NCBI GenBank assembly: GCA_963771505.1
Contig: CAVYTO010000001.1
Location: 682,001-746,000, forward strand
Length of the DNA stretch: 64,000 bases
Direction of reading: 5' to 3'
From: JAJPHW01 sp963771505
GTDB lineage: Bacteria > Acidobacteriota > Terriglobia > Terriglobales > Acidobacteriaceae
A program made the translations under genes and the position numbers. Positions within the stretch are counted from its first letter, which is position 1. Each line of letters opens with the position of its first letter. Shown piece after piece: positions 7,605 to 18,000 of the stretch. The notes under the pieces are model-generated. The model did not search any database and had not been told where the DNA came from. It was given only the letters and a program-made list of their open reading frames with translations.

Positions 7605-10466
7605 ATGCATAAGCTTACGACATTCCCGGTTTCCATCCTGATAGTTCTGGTTGTGGCTTTGTTGGTTGGACCAGCTAGCGCACAGCAGAATGGCTCGATA
7701 AGCGGTAAAGTTACCGACATCAGCGGGGCAATCCTGCCGGGTGCGACCATCAAGCTAGATTCAGATAACACCGCGACGGTGTCGAATAGTCAGGGAGAAT
7801 TCACTATCGTCAGCGTGGTCCCCGGCACGCATAAACTCACCACCGGCTATGTCGGGTTTTCCTCGACCGTTTCCACTGTTGTGGTTACAGCGGGCCAGGC
7901 AACGCATGTAGATGCAGTCCTGAATGTCGCCTCCGAAAGTGACAGTGTCATCGTTACCGCAGAGCGCGCGCACGGCGAAGCCGAATCGATAAATGAAACA
8001 CGCACATCGGATAACATACTCAACGTTCTTCCGGCGGAAGTAATACGAAGCCTCCCGAACGCCAACATCGCCGATGCTGTCGGCCGCCTGCCTGGGGTGA
8101 CGCTAGAGCGGGATGAGGGCGAAGGTAAGTATGTTCAGATTCGCGGCACCGAGCCGCGTCTGAGCAATTTGACCATCGATGGCGTAGAGGTTCCCTCGCC
8201 CGAGGGTGGTATCCGTCAAGTGAAGCTCGACGTCGTGCCAGCGGACCTCATTGAATCCGTGCAGATCAATAAAACGCTTCAGGCAAACCAGGACGGAGAC
8301 GCGATCGGAGGATCGGTGAATCTGGTTACTAAGAGCGCTCAGGAAAGACCGGACCTGACGCTCTACGGTTCTGGCGGCTTTACTCCCATCATTAATTCTG
8401 TTCCGGTAGCCGAATTCGGCGTGACCGCCAGCAGCCGTTTCGGTGCGCAGAAACGGCTCGGCATTCTTGGCAGCGCAACCTATGACTACAATGGCCGCGG
8501 CATCAACGATATCGAACCCCTGCCTACTGTGTTACCCGGCACCAGCTTCACGCCCGACTATCTGGGAACGGACATTCGCGAATATAAGTTCAACCGCAAC
8601 CGCTATGGTTTTGGTGGCAATGCCGATTACAAGCTCGGGAAGTCTTCGGTCGTTTACGTTCGCGGATTATTCTCCGATTTCAAAGATTCCGGCCGCAGGT
8701 GGGCCTATAGCCTGGTGAATAACGATCCTGCCCTTGGTTCGCCAGGTCCGCCATCGTTCAACACCGAAATTCGATCGGCGCACTATCAGGTGGAGAGTGT
8801 CCTTCTTGGCGGCAATCACGTATTCAACAAGTATTACGTCAACTGGGGTTTATCGGCATCTCGATCTCGTGTATTCAATCCCATCAATGGCGGTGAGTCC
8901 GTAGACTCGTTTGCCTACGTGGGGCCAACCAGTACGTGCCAGTACGATCCGGCGACCACTAAATCTGTGTACCGTCCACAATGGACGCCAGCGTGTTATA
9001 CCGAAGCATACAACCCCAACAACTTTCAATTAGTTTCGGTGGAGGACGCCGCGCACGGGCAGGCTAGTCAACTAAATTTGCAAGGGCAAGCTTCAGTCGG
9101 ACGGCTTTACCAACTCGGGTCACATTCCGGGCGCTTCGAAACCGGCTTTAGAATCCGCAACGCCCACAAATTCGACGACTCGTTCGAGAATTTCTACGCT
9201 CCAAACCCGGGATTGAATCTGAACTTGCCCTTAGGATTGTTCCCTACGGGCATCACCGATAAAAACTACTACGACGGGTCCTATCCGCTCGGACCCTTGG
9301 CGAGCTGGGACAAAATCAACACGTATATCAGAGCTAACCCTGGGAACTTCGTCTCCGATCCGAACAATACGAGTAACACCTACGGAACCAATCCTGCCAA
9401 TTTTGACTTAGTCGAGCGCGTAACGGCGGGATATTTGATGAACACGATCGACTTTAACCGGTTCACGCTGGTGACAGGTGTCCGATTTGAAGGCACCCAG
9501 TTCCATAGCGCCAGCGTTAACGGAACCGCCGTAAACCCCTGCATCGGGCTCTGCGTGTTGGCTTCCGGATCGTATATCGACGCTTTACCGAGCGTCTCCT
9601 TGCGTTATCGACTTGACGACAATTCGGGACTTCGCTTCGTGTACGGGCGCGGGCTGTCCCGCCCACTCCCCCAGCAACTTACGACAGCGATTTCCGAAGA
9701 TACGAGTACCGCCCCGTCCACGTTCAATGTGGGCGCGGTGCTGAAGCCGGAGCACGCCAACAACTACGACGTACTCTACGAACGGTACCTGACTCCACTG
9801 GGGCTTATTCAGGCGGGCTTTTTCTACAAGAGCATTACCGATCCAATCGTCACCAACGTAATTCTGGCATCCTCGGGCCCGTTCTCAGGTCACTTCGTTG
9901 CGACCCCAGCCAATGCCGGGACCGCTTACGTCACTGGAGTGGAGTTCGCCTTCCAGCAACATTTCACCTACCTTCCGGGCCTGCTCAGCGGGCTTGGTAT
10001 ATCCGGAAACTACAGCTTTACGACATCCGGAACGACCAAAGTCGATGAGCTCCGTTCGGACAATCCAGCACTTCTGCGCCAGGCGCCTAATACCTGGAAC
10101 CTTAGCCCCACATACGATCGTCGGAGCCTATCCATGCGTGTAGGCCTGGCCTATAACGGCCCTAACATTTTCCAGTACCAGTATCACAATCTGATGTTGA
10201 ATCCGGACGGGACTAAAAGCCCCAACCCACAACCTGGTGGCGTCAAAGGCCCCAACGGCGATAATTACCTCTATTCCCACTTTCAGGTGGATGCGCAAGG
10301 CAGCTACTACCTCGGGAAGGGCGTGACCGCAGTGGTTTCCGGCCTAAATCTGAACAACGCGGTGTTCGGGTTTTATAACGGAAGTCCCCAGTTCGTAGTG
10401 CAGCGCGAATATTACAAACCCACATATTCTTTTGGGTTTCGCTGGGAACTCAACCACGAACGATGA
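7605..10466 (+). CDS. TonB-dependent receptor, Oar-like with carboxypeptidase-regulatory-like N-domain
   Basis: Outer-membrane active transporter. ATG at 7605 is preferred over the longer frame because AAGGAG lies 5 bases upstream and a signal peptide follows at once (MHKLTTFPVSILIVLVVALL...ASAQ). Residues ~30-115 form a carboxypeptidase-regulatory-like beta sandwich (GSISGKVTDISGAILPGATI), then a plug domain (LPNANIADAVGRLPGVTLER, VQIRGTEPRLSNLTIDGVEV) and a ~700-residue beta-barrel ending in aromatic YSFGFRWELNHER. The plug style resembles receptors for glycans or other large ligands in acidobacteria and xanthomonads. The substrate cannot be read from sequence, and no TonB/ExbBD genes are nearby. 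Confidence 0.92.
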   Translation: MHKLTTFPVSILIVLVVALLVGPASAQQNGSISGKVTDISGAILPGATIKLDSDNTATVSNSQGEFTIVSVVPGTHKLTTGYVGFSSTVSTVVVTAGQATHVDAVLNVASESDSVIVTAERAHGEAESINETRTSDNILNVLPAEVIRSLPNANIADAVGRLPGVTLERDEGEGKYVQIRGTEPRLSNLTIDGVEVPSPEGGIRQVKLDVVPADLIESVQINKTLQANQDGDAIGGSVNLVTKSAQERPDLTLYGSGGFTPIINSVPVAEFGVTASSRFGAQKRLGILGSATYDYNGRGINDIEPLPTVLPGTSFTPDYLGTDIREYKFNRNRYGFGGNADYKLGKSSVVYVRGLFSDFKDSGRRWAYSLVNNDPALGSPGPPSFNTEIRSAHYQVESVLLGGNHVFNKYYVNWGLSASRSRVFNPINGGESVDSFAYVGPTSTCQYDPATTKSVYRPQWTPACYTEAYNPNNFQLVSVEDAAHGQASQLNLQGQASVGRLYQLGSHSGRFETGFRIRNAHKFDDSFENFYAPNPGLNLNLPLGLFPTGITDKNYYDGSYPLGPLASWDKINTYIRANPGNFVSDPNNTSNTYGTNPANFDLVERVTAGYLMNTIDFNRFTLVTGVRFEGTQFHSASVNGTAVNPCIGLCVLASGSYIDALPSVSLRYRLDDNSGLRFVYGRGLSRPLPQQLTTAISEDTSTAPSTFNVGAVLKPEHANNYDVLYERYLTPLGLIQAGFFYKSITDPIVTNVILASSGPFSGHFVATPANAGTAYVTGVEFAFQQHFTYLPGLLSGLGISGNYSFTTSGTTKVDELRSDNPALLRQAPNTWNLSPTYDRRSLSMRVGLAYNGPNIFQYQYHNLMLNPDGTKSPNPQPGGVKGPNGDNYLYSHFQVDAQGSYYLGKGVTAVVSGLNLNNAVFGFYNGSPQFVVQREYYKPTYSFGFRWELNHER

Positions 10467-10779
10467 GGCCGCGACCGCGGAAGAAAGCGGGTAGTGAGTC
10501 GAATGGAGTTGCGATCGTTGGCCAGCCATACAGTATTTGTAAAGCTTGAACTTCACGCTTCTTCCTGGTTTGCGCGATCGTTGCAACCTTTGTCTCACGT
10601 GACCTGCCCCCATTTTGCGCTCACATTTTTACACCACGACCGCCGCTAGCGGAGCATGGTACCTTGCCCTGAGTTCGAGAGCCGCAGCCTGCTCGTGATT
10701 CGGCTTTGATTGTAAGAGAAATACTAAATTCTGCCTCCGCGTAATCGCCACCCACTGTTCACCGGATTTTTAACCAAAA

Positions 10780-10800
10780 TTCATCAATTATTCATAAGCG
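10780..10800 (+). promoter_or_regulatory. Direct repeat TTCAT with 11-bp period upstream of porin gene
   Basis: TTCATCAATTA is followed immediately by TTCATAAGCGG, so two TTCAT half-sites begin 11 bases apart (10780 and 10791), about 100 bp before the porin start. An 11-bp direct-repeat spacing is characteristic of OmpR/PhoB-type response-regulator sites (inference). The rest of the 10467-10895 gap is AT-rich but holds no gene I can support. Confidence 0.3.
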
Positions 10801-10895
10801 GCAAATAGACTCAACAGTTCCCCGAAGTCAAAGGATTCAACTGGGGCCCGGCTCCCAGGCGCACTTCTACTACCCAAAGTTTTTAGGAGAGAAAA

Positions 10896-12755
10896 ATGAA
10901 ACGAATGCTGTTCTTTGCTTTGCCGCTGGCGCTTGGAAGCTGCTTGTATGCAGCGCCGGCGCCGCAGAGCGCGAATTCCACGACCACACCCACCAAGAAG
11001 ACCACCCGGAAGAAGCCGGAGTCCGAAGTATCACGCCGTCTCGCTGAAATGAAACAGGCGATTGACAGTCAACAAGAACAAATCCGCCAGTTGACCGATC
11101 AGGCCCAGATCCGCGAACAACATGTCCAGCAGCTTGAGCAGAAGTTGGACCAGAGTCAGGCCGCTGCAACCCAAGCCCAGAGCAAAGCAGACAGCGCGGC
11201 CGCCGCCGCGGCTGATCAGCAACAAGCTGTGACGGCTTTGAAGGGCGACGTGACCGACTTGAAGGCGAACTCGACGAGCGCAGCGCTCAGCTTGCAGGAA
11301 ACGCAGAAAAATCTGAAGGATGAAATCGAAAGTCCTTTGGCGATTCACTTCAAGGGAATCACCCTGACTCCGGGCGGCTTCCTGGCGGCAGAAAGCGTTT
11401 ACCGGTCGCATGCACTAGGAGCCGATATCAACACTCCCTTCAACTCGATTCCTTACGATGGCGCGTCGCAAACGCAATTGTCGGAGTTCTTTGGATCCGG
11501 CCGCCAATCGCGAATCTCGATGTTGGCGGAAGGAAAGCTCAGCAGCGCGACGTTGCGCGGCTACTACGAAGCCGACTTCCTTTCGGCCGCCGTTACTTCG
11601 AATAACAATCAGAGCAACAGCTACTCGCTGCGCCAACGGCAACTTTGGGCGCAGGCTGGTCTAAATAGCGGATGGACCTTCACCGGTGGACAGATGTGGA
11701 GTCTGGCCACTGAAACCAAGAAGGGCCTCGATAATCGCAGCGAAGCGTTGCCGATGACGATTGACGCTCAGTATAACGTCGGCTTCAGTTGGGCCCGCCA
11801 ATACGGATTCCGCATCACGAAGGACTTTGGCGACAAGATGTGGCTCGGGCTTTCAGCGGAAAATGCACAATCCACGTTAGGCGGACACGGGGCGAGCAAC
11901 AATTTTGTCATCGGTTCTCAAGGCGCGGGAGGCGGTCTCTACAACGCGACCACAAACTATTCGTTCAACGCCACACCGGACTTCGTTGCCAAGGTTGCCT
12001 TTGAGCCAGGGTGGGGGCATTACGAGGTTTTCGGAATCGTTAGCGACTTCCGCGACCGCATATTCCCCAACGCGACCGCGACAACGCCTTCGGCTTCGGC
12101 GGCGCATAACGATTCTTCCATCGGCTCCGGCGTCGGTATCAACGCGCGCGGATCCCTGGCCAACAAACATCTCGACTTGGGCGTCCACTTCCTTGGCGGC
12201 CGCGGTATTGGTCGGTACGGATCGGCTGGATTGCCGGACCTCGTGGCCCGGCCAGACGGTGTGCTTGTACCGGTAAGAAATTACCAGGCGCTGGGCACGG
12301 CGGAAATCCACGCGAAGAAGTTTGACGTGTATTTCAATTACGGTGGAGAGTATTCGGCCCGCACTACGTTCGATACATCAACAAAAGGGATCGGGTACGG
12401 CTCTACTTTGTTTGACGATTCCGGCTGTTCGACGGAGACCGTTCCAACGGCGACCACTGTAACGGTGACCACAGCCACGGGAACCGCGACGGTGCCTGTG
12501 TTAGGGTCCACTGGAACTCCGCTGAGCGGCGGATTCAATCCTGGTGGTTTGTCGAAGTGCTCGGGTGACACGCGGAGCATTCTCGAAGGCACAGCAGGTT
12601 TCTGGTATCGGTTCTATAAAGGGCCAAAGGGAACTTTACAGTTCGGCCCGCAATACTCCTACCTCGTGCGTAATGCGTGGTCGGACAAAGGCGGCCTGAA
12701 TCCGCAAGCCACCGAGAGCCTGTTCCTGACTTCTTTCCGCTACTATCTGCCGTAG
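10896..12755 (+). CDS. Outer-membrane porin-like protein with N-terminal coiled coil
   Basis: The 619-residue product has a signal peptide (MKRMLFFALPLALGSCLYAA), a Thr/Lys-rich linker, and a long heptad-type coiled coil (residues ~45-140, rich in Gln, Ala and Lys). A beta-barrel domain follows, with alternating hydrophobic/aromatic strands and a terminal ...TSFRYYLP. Such architecture matches DcaP-like or OprP-like acidobacterial porins, where the coiled coil trimerises in the periplasm. AGGAGA lies 6 bases before the ATG. A strong terminator follows, so it is probably monocistronic. The transported substrate is unknown. Confidence 0.75.
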   Translation: MKRMLFFALPLALGSCLYAAPAPQSANSTTTPTKKTTRKKPESEVSRRLAEMKQAIDSQQEQIRQLTDQAQIREQHVQQLEQKLDQSQAAATQAQSKADSAAAAAADQQQAVTALKGDVTDLKANSTSAALSLQETQKNLKDEIESPLAIHFKGITLTPGGFLAAESVYRSHALGADINTPFNSIPYDGASQTQLSEFFGSGRQSRISMLAEGKLSSATLRGYYEADFLSAAVTSNNNQSNSYSLRQRQLWAQAGLNSGWTFTGGQMWSLATETKKGLDNRSEALPMTIDAQYNVGFSWARQYGFRITKDFGDKMWLGLSAENAQSTLGGHGASNNFVIGSQGAGGGLYNATTNYSFNATPDFVAKVAFEPGWGHYEVFGIVSDFRDRIFPNATATTPSASAAHNDSSIGSGVGINARGSLANKHLDLGVHFLGGRGIGRYGSAGLPDLVARPDGVLVPVRNYQALGTAEIHAKKFDVYFNYGGEYSARTTFDTSTKGIGYGSTLFDDSGCSTETVPTATTVTVTTATGTATVPVLGSTGTPLSGGFNPGGLSKCSGDTRSILEGTAGFWYRFYKGPKGTLQFGPQYSYLVRNAWSDKGGLNPQATESLFLTSFRYYLP

Positions 12756-12769
12756 CGGTAACGGTTTGC

Positions 12770-12809
12770 GACCCCGGCGTTTAGGTCCATCGCCGGGGTC
12801 ATTTTTTTT
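12770..12809 (+). terminator. Rho-independent terminator after porin gene
   Basis: Perfect 10-bp stem GACCCCGGCG (12770-12779) / CGCCGGGGTC (12791-12800), 11-base loop, then A and a run of eight T at 12802-12809. It lies 15 bp after the porin stop. Confidence 0.93.
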
Positions 12810-12923
12810 GCCCCACTGGCGTTTCTCTATTTGTCCGAGCAACTTACAAGTGCCTAATCGCGTCAGAATGTAAGGAAGAGTCAACTCGTTTCGGCGGTTG
12901 GTATAGACTCTATTACAACCTGA

Positions 12924-13256
12924 ATGATTTTGAAGAAGCTAAATCGCGGCGAGAAATTGTTATCGTTCGGCACCGCTTTGATCGTCTTGACCATGTGTGC
13001 CTTGGTCTTTAGTCTGGCCACCCGGTATTCGGCCGAGGTTTCGGACTCAAGTCAAGTGAAGAGCGCCAACTCTGCCTCGCACGACGTGAAGCGGCAACAC
13101 ATCGTTGCTGTTTCTCACTGGGCACCCCAGCAACCAGATCGTAAGCGGCTTGAACCACCTCGCAGTTCCGTGCTCGCGGTGTCTGCGATGACGCCAGCCA
13201 TCAATCTCGTCTCGGAGAGCTGGCTTTACAATCGTCCCCCTCCCGCTTCTCTGTAG
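12924..13256 (+). CDS. Hypothetical small membrane-anchored protein
   Basis: A 110-residue frame with one N-terminal hydrophobic segment (GTALIVLTMCALVFSLA, residues ~15-33) followed by a polar, Ser/Pro-rich tail. No family recognised. It follows the porin terminator; a ribosome-binding site is not obvious (AACCTGA just before the ATG). It could be a short periplasmic anchored protein or a chance frame. Confidence 0.4.
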   Translation: MILKKLNRGEKLLSFGTALIVLTMCALVFSLATRYSAEVSDSSQVKSANSASHDVKRQHIVAVSHWAPQQPDRKRLEPPRSSVLAVSAMTPAINLVSESWLYNRPPPASL

Positions 13257-13401
13257 TACTTCTCGCGCACAGCCAATTCCACTAATCATTGACAGTTGGA
13301 CCGGAAACGACTTCGCTTTTGTGGAGCTTTTCTATGTGACTCGTCTTAAGTCGAGACATCGGTGGTCGACGAAATTGACCGAGAGACCTATAGGAGGTCG
13401 T

Positions 13402-13799
13402 ATGAATTGCAAGAATGCAGCAGTCGTTTGTCTTGCTCTCTTATTGACGGGAGTTTAGTCCGCTCGTTTGCTTCAACCCGGCAGTTCGACAACGCCACAG
13501 TGGTCGAAGTCCAACCGCATGAGCGCAATTTGCCCCACCACAGCAAACTGACAGACGCGCCCCCTCCGCCCAACGAGTACGATCACGATGTTGCGGTCAG
13601 CATGAATTGCTCTGTGTCGGTGGGCAGGTATCGTTCGGCGACCGATTACGTTCCCAGCACCTTTACTCCGGGACAGAAAGTCGAAATGAGCATCGATCAC
13701 GGCTCTATGTATGTTCGAGTACCGGGAATGAGAGAAATAAAGATGAGCGTGGTCAGCCATTACCCGGATACAACCGGTTCCTGCGGTCAGGCGCGTTGA
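13402..13799 (+). pseudogene. Small secreted protein, split between signal peptide and mature part by a frameshift
   Basis: An ideal ribosome-binding site (AGGAGG, 13393-13398) precedes ATG 13402, giving the signal peptide MNCKNAAVVCLALLLTGV and then a TAG at 13456. The mature part continues in the adjacent frame: SFASTRQFDNATVVEVQPHE through GRYRSATDYVPSTFTPGQ to the TGA at 13797. A single-base change near 13450-13460 would fuse them with a sensible SFA cleavage site. The mature domain resembles a short acidobacterial domain of unknown function. The stop overlaps the TTG start of the efflux adaptor, so it may be the first gene of the RND operon. Sequencing error is possible. Confidence 0.6.
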
Positions 13800-15046
13800 T
13801 CGGCGCCCGGTATCAAGGGCGAACGCGTAGGGTTTACGCGTTGGCGCTAGCGTGCGCCGGGTTGGGGGTAGCGGCCGGTTGCGGCCACGGTTCCGCTCCA
13901 TCCCAGCCCGGTATGGCGATTCGGGCAGCCGTCGTTCAAGTTCGCCGTGCTCCCATTTCAAATTCACTATCCGTGGCTGGCGAATTCGTTCCCTACCAGG
14001 AAGTTGAGCTTCACGCCAAGGTCGCCGGATATATCAAGAAAATCAACGTGGACATTGGCGACCGTGTTCACACGGGCGAAGTGTTGGCGATCCTTGAGAT
14101 TCCGGAACTCACGGCAGAGCTTCAAGGCGCGAGTGCCGAAGTTCGGCACAGTCAGGAAGAGATCACGCGCGCGCAAAACGAAGTTTCCCGGGCAGAAGCC
14201 GACCAGGCGGCGGTGCATGCTGCAGCCGACCGGCTGAAGCAGGCTTCGCAAACGCGTCCCGGCTTGATTGCCGAGCAGGAACTGGACGATGCAACTTCGA
14301 AAGACCGTTCGGGGGAGGCGCAAGTGGATGCGGCGAAATCGGCTTTGGCGGCCGCTCGCCAACAGCTGGATGTTTCGCAGGCAGATCGAGAACATTACGC
14401 CGCATTGTCGGAATATTCGCGCATCACAGCCCCGTTCGACGGGGTGGTTACGTGGCGATACGCCGACACGGGGTCGTTGATTCAGGCAGGAACTTCGAAT
14501 GTGAGTTCCATGCCGGTAGTGAAACTTTCTCAGGTAAGCGTATTGCGTTTGCGCATACCTGTGCCAGAGTCCCTGGCAGGAAGCGTGCGCGACGGCGATC
14601 CAGCGGAAATTTCTGTGCAGGCGACAGGCCAGCACCTCAGCGGCAAAGTAATCCGATCCACCGATTCGCTGGATCGGTCAACGCGCAGCATGCAGGTTGA
14701 GATTGACGTACCCAACCCTAATTACAAGCTGTCCCCCGGAATGTATGCGGATGTGACCCTGCGTGTGCGCAACGACGAGAACGCTTTAACTTTGCCCATC
14801 CAGGCCATCAATCGAGCTTCCAATCGAATAACGGTATTTTTGGTGGATTCAGGCAACCGTGTAGAAGAGCGCCAGATCCGCACCGGAATCGAGGGCGCGA
14901 ACCGAATGCAGATAGTTTCCGGATTGAAGGAAGGCGATCAAGTCATCGTGGGCAATCTCAGTCAGTACCACTCCGGGCAGATAGTCGATCCTAAGCCCAG
15001 CACGATGGCGGATGCCAAGTATTCGGCGGATGCGGGAGTTCAGTAG
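13796..15046 (+). CDS. RND efflux periplasmic adaptor (membrane fusion protein), lipoprotein
   Basis: Couples the inner-membrane pump to TolC. TTG at 13796 overlaps the preceding TGA and gives a lipoprotein signal (VYALALACAGLGVAAGC, lipobox VAAGC). Then come the biotinyl-lipoyl-like half (PYQEVELHAKVAGYIKKINV), a long alpha-helical hairpin (residues ~90-185), the second lipoyl half (YSRITAPFDGVVTWRYADTG), and the beta-barrel and membrane-proximal domains. About 416 residues, normal for the family. It is followed after two bases by the pump gene. A longer upstream frame exists but overlaps the previous gene and lacks a signal peptide. Confidence 0.9.
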   Translation: MIGARYQGRTRRVYALALACAGLGVAAGCGHGSAPSQPGMAIRAAVVQVRRAPISNSLSVAGEFVPYQEVELHAKVAGYIKKINVDIGDRVHTGEVLAILEIPELTAELQGASAEVRHSQEEITRAQNEVSRAEADQAAVHAAADRLKQASQTRPGLIAEQELDDATSKDRSGEAQVDAAKSALAAARQQLDVSQADREHYAALSEYSRITAPFDGVVTWRYADTGSLIQAGTSNVSSMPVVKLSQVSVLRLRIPVPESLAGSVRDGDPAEISVQATGQHLSGKVIRSTDSLDRSTRSMQVEIDVPNPNYKLSPGMYADVTLRVRNDENALTLPIQAINRASNRITVFLVDSGNRVEERQIRTGIEGANRMQIVSGLKEGDQVIVGNLSQYHSGQIVDPKPSTMADAKYSADAGVQ

Positions 15047-15048
15047 AC

Positions 15049-18000
15049 ATGTCCGGATTCGCGATCCGCTATCCGTTTGTCATCGTAATGCTCTGCCTCA
15101 TCGTCCTGGTGGTGGGCATCACCACAGTGGCGCGGATGCCGGTTGACCTGTTTCCCGACATCAATATCCCGGTGGTTGTGGTCGCGACGTTTTACTCCGG
15201 TATGCCACCGGAGCAGATTGAAGCGAACATCACCAACCCGTTCGAGCGTTTCTTTACCTTAGGCAGTGGAATCGATCACATAGAGTCGCGGTCGCTGACC
15301 GGTGTGAGCCTGATCAAAATTTATTTCCAGCCGGGAACTAATCCGGACGCGGCCGTCAGCGGAATTTCAAATTTGGCGATGGCACAGTTGCGCCGCTTGC
15401 CCCCGGGTACATTGCCGCCAGTTGTTCTTAAGTTTGACGCGTCCAGCCTTCCCGTCTGCCTGATTACGCTCAAGGGCCAAGGGCTGAACGAGACAGAGCT
15501 CCACGATCTGGGCCAGTTCACCGTGCGAAATCAGATCGCCAATGTGCCGGGCGCATCCGTACCGCAACCATTTGGCGGAAAATACCGGCAGATTCAAGTT
15601 TACGTCGACCCGGTGAAGCTGGAAGCTCATCAACTCAGCCTGATGGATGTGGTGCGGACTCTAAACGATGCCAATACGATTCTTCCCGCCGGCGACGTGC
15701 GCATCGGACCGAAAGATTACAACATTTACACCAACAGCCAACTGCCGACGACAGAAGAAATCAACCGGCTTCCGCTCAAGTCACAAGGCAACGCGGAACT
15801 CATGGTCGCGGACATAGGTCAAGCCAAGGATGCTTCGGCAATTCAAACAAATATCGTTCGCGTGGATGGGCAGAAGTCGGTTTATTTACCAATTCTGAAA
15901 CAGGGCGGCAACAGCAATACCATTGCCATCGTCAATGGAATCAAGAAATCCATAAGCGGTCTGTTGGATGTTCCACAATCGCTAGTCACGAAGGTCGTGT
16001 TCGATCAATCCATATTCGTGAAGACAGCGATCGCCAACCTGGGTAGCGAAGGCGGCATCGGGTTGGTGTTGACGGCATTGATGATTCTTATTTTTCTAGG
16101 GAATTTCCGCGCGACGGTCGCGGTTATGCTCTCGATTCCGCTGTCTGCCCTGGCCGCTTTTCTCGCGATTGATGCCACCGGAGGATCGATCAACACTATG
16201 GTGCTTGGCGGCCTGGCGCTGGCGTTTTCCAGATTGATCGATAACTCGGTCGTAGTGCTCGAAAACATTTTTCGGCACCTGGAAATGGGCGAGACCCCGG
16301 CCGAGGCAGCCGAGAAAGGTGGCCGGGAAGTGGCGATGCCTGTGCTCGCTGCAACTTTCACCACCGCGATAGTTTTCTTTCCGGTTGTATTTCTCTACGG
16401 GGTGAGCCGGTTTCTATTCACCGCGTTGGCGGCGGCTGTAGTGTTTTCGTTGTTCGCTTCTTACGCGGTGGCGATGACAGTGGTGCCGTTGTTTTGTGCG
16501 AAGTTCATTAAGTCCGCGCACGGCGAAGCGGGACACCACGAGGGCAAAACGGCGTTTGGCCGATTTGTGCGATGGTTCAACCGCCGCTACGACCAGATGC
16601 TGATGAAGTATGACTTCGCTGTCGCGCGCAGCCTGCTGCGTCCGGCTGCGACGGTGAGCTTGATACTCGGCGTTTGTTTGTTCAGCCTTGCTCTTTTTCC
16701 GTTCATGGGTCTTGGATTCTTCCCCAGAACCGATCCGGGACAATTCGTCGTCAACGTCAAAGCCCCGACGGGCACTCGCCTCGAACTCACCAATCAGTAC
16801 ATCAAGCGGGTCGAGGCGGACATTCGCGAGGTGGTTCCCGACAAAGATCTGGATATGGTGCTTTCAAATATCGGCATTACGCCGGACTTTTCGGCCATCT
16901 ACACCAGCAATTCCGGGCAGCACACGGCCTTCGTTCAAGTTAGCCTGAAGAAGGACCACTCGGTCGGTAGCTACGAATACATGCGGCGGGTGCGGGCCAA
17001 GCTGGCCGACGATCTTCCGGAGCTATCCACCTATTTTCAGTCGGGGGGACTCGTGGATGCCGTTGTCAATCTAGGATTGCCCGCTCCCATTGACATTCAA
17101 GTTAGCGGGAACGACCAGCATGATGCGTACAAAACGGCGGCGGAAATTGCGGGCAGCGTTCGCGGTCTGCGCGGCGTGAGCGATGTGCTGATTCCCCAGG
17201 ACCTCGATTATCCCGGGATCGAGCTTAACGTGAATCGCGAGATGGCGGCGCGCATGGGACTGTCTTCGAAAGAAGCGGTCGACAATGTAATCACGGCTTT
17301 GACCTCGGATGGAATGATTGCTCCCAGCTACTGGGTTGATCCAAAAAGCGGCAATAACTATATGTTGACCGTGCAGTATCCCGAAACTCAGGTTAAGTCG
17401 ATAGCTGACTTGAAACAAATCCCGTTGCACGCGGCAAACAATCAGAATCCCACCGATCTCGAAGCGCTGTCAGACTTAAAAATGATCGATACACCGACTG
17501 AAGTCGACCATTATCAATTGCGCCGCGTCATAGACGTGTACGTATCACCGGCGGGACAAGATTTGGGTGGCGTCGCCGACAAAGTCGACAAAGTGATCGC
17601 GAACACCAAGATTCCGGATAACGTGCGGGTGACGATGCGCGGATCGGTCGAAGGCATGCGTCTATCGTTCAAGAGCTTTGGAGTCGGCCTGCTTCTGTCG
17701 GTCGTTTTGGTTTACTTGATCCTGATGGCGCAGTTCGCCAGCTTCATCGATCCACTCATCATTCTTTTGGCGATTCCGCCGGGAATTGCCGGAGTCATTC
17801 TGTTCCTGTTGGCGACCCACACGACGGTGAACGTAATGTCATTGATGGGCGTGATCATGATGACCGGGATCGTGGTTTCAAACAGCATCTTGATCGTGGA
17901 ATTTACTCGCTCGCTCCGCAAGGAAGGCATGCCGATACGCGAAGCTGTAGCCATGGCGTGCAGAGTACGCCTGCGGCCGGTTCTGATGACGTCCCTGGCG

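Noticed and set aside
13607..13795. Longer N-terminus for the efflux adaptor
   Set aside because: The upstream frame overlaps the preceding gene's coding region and would bury the lipoprotein signal sequence; the TTG at 13796 fits better.
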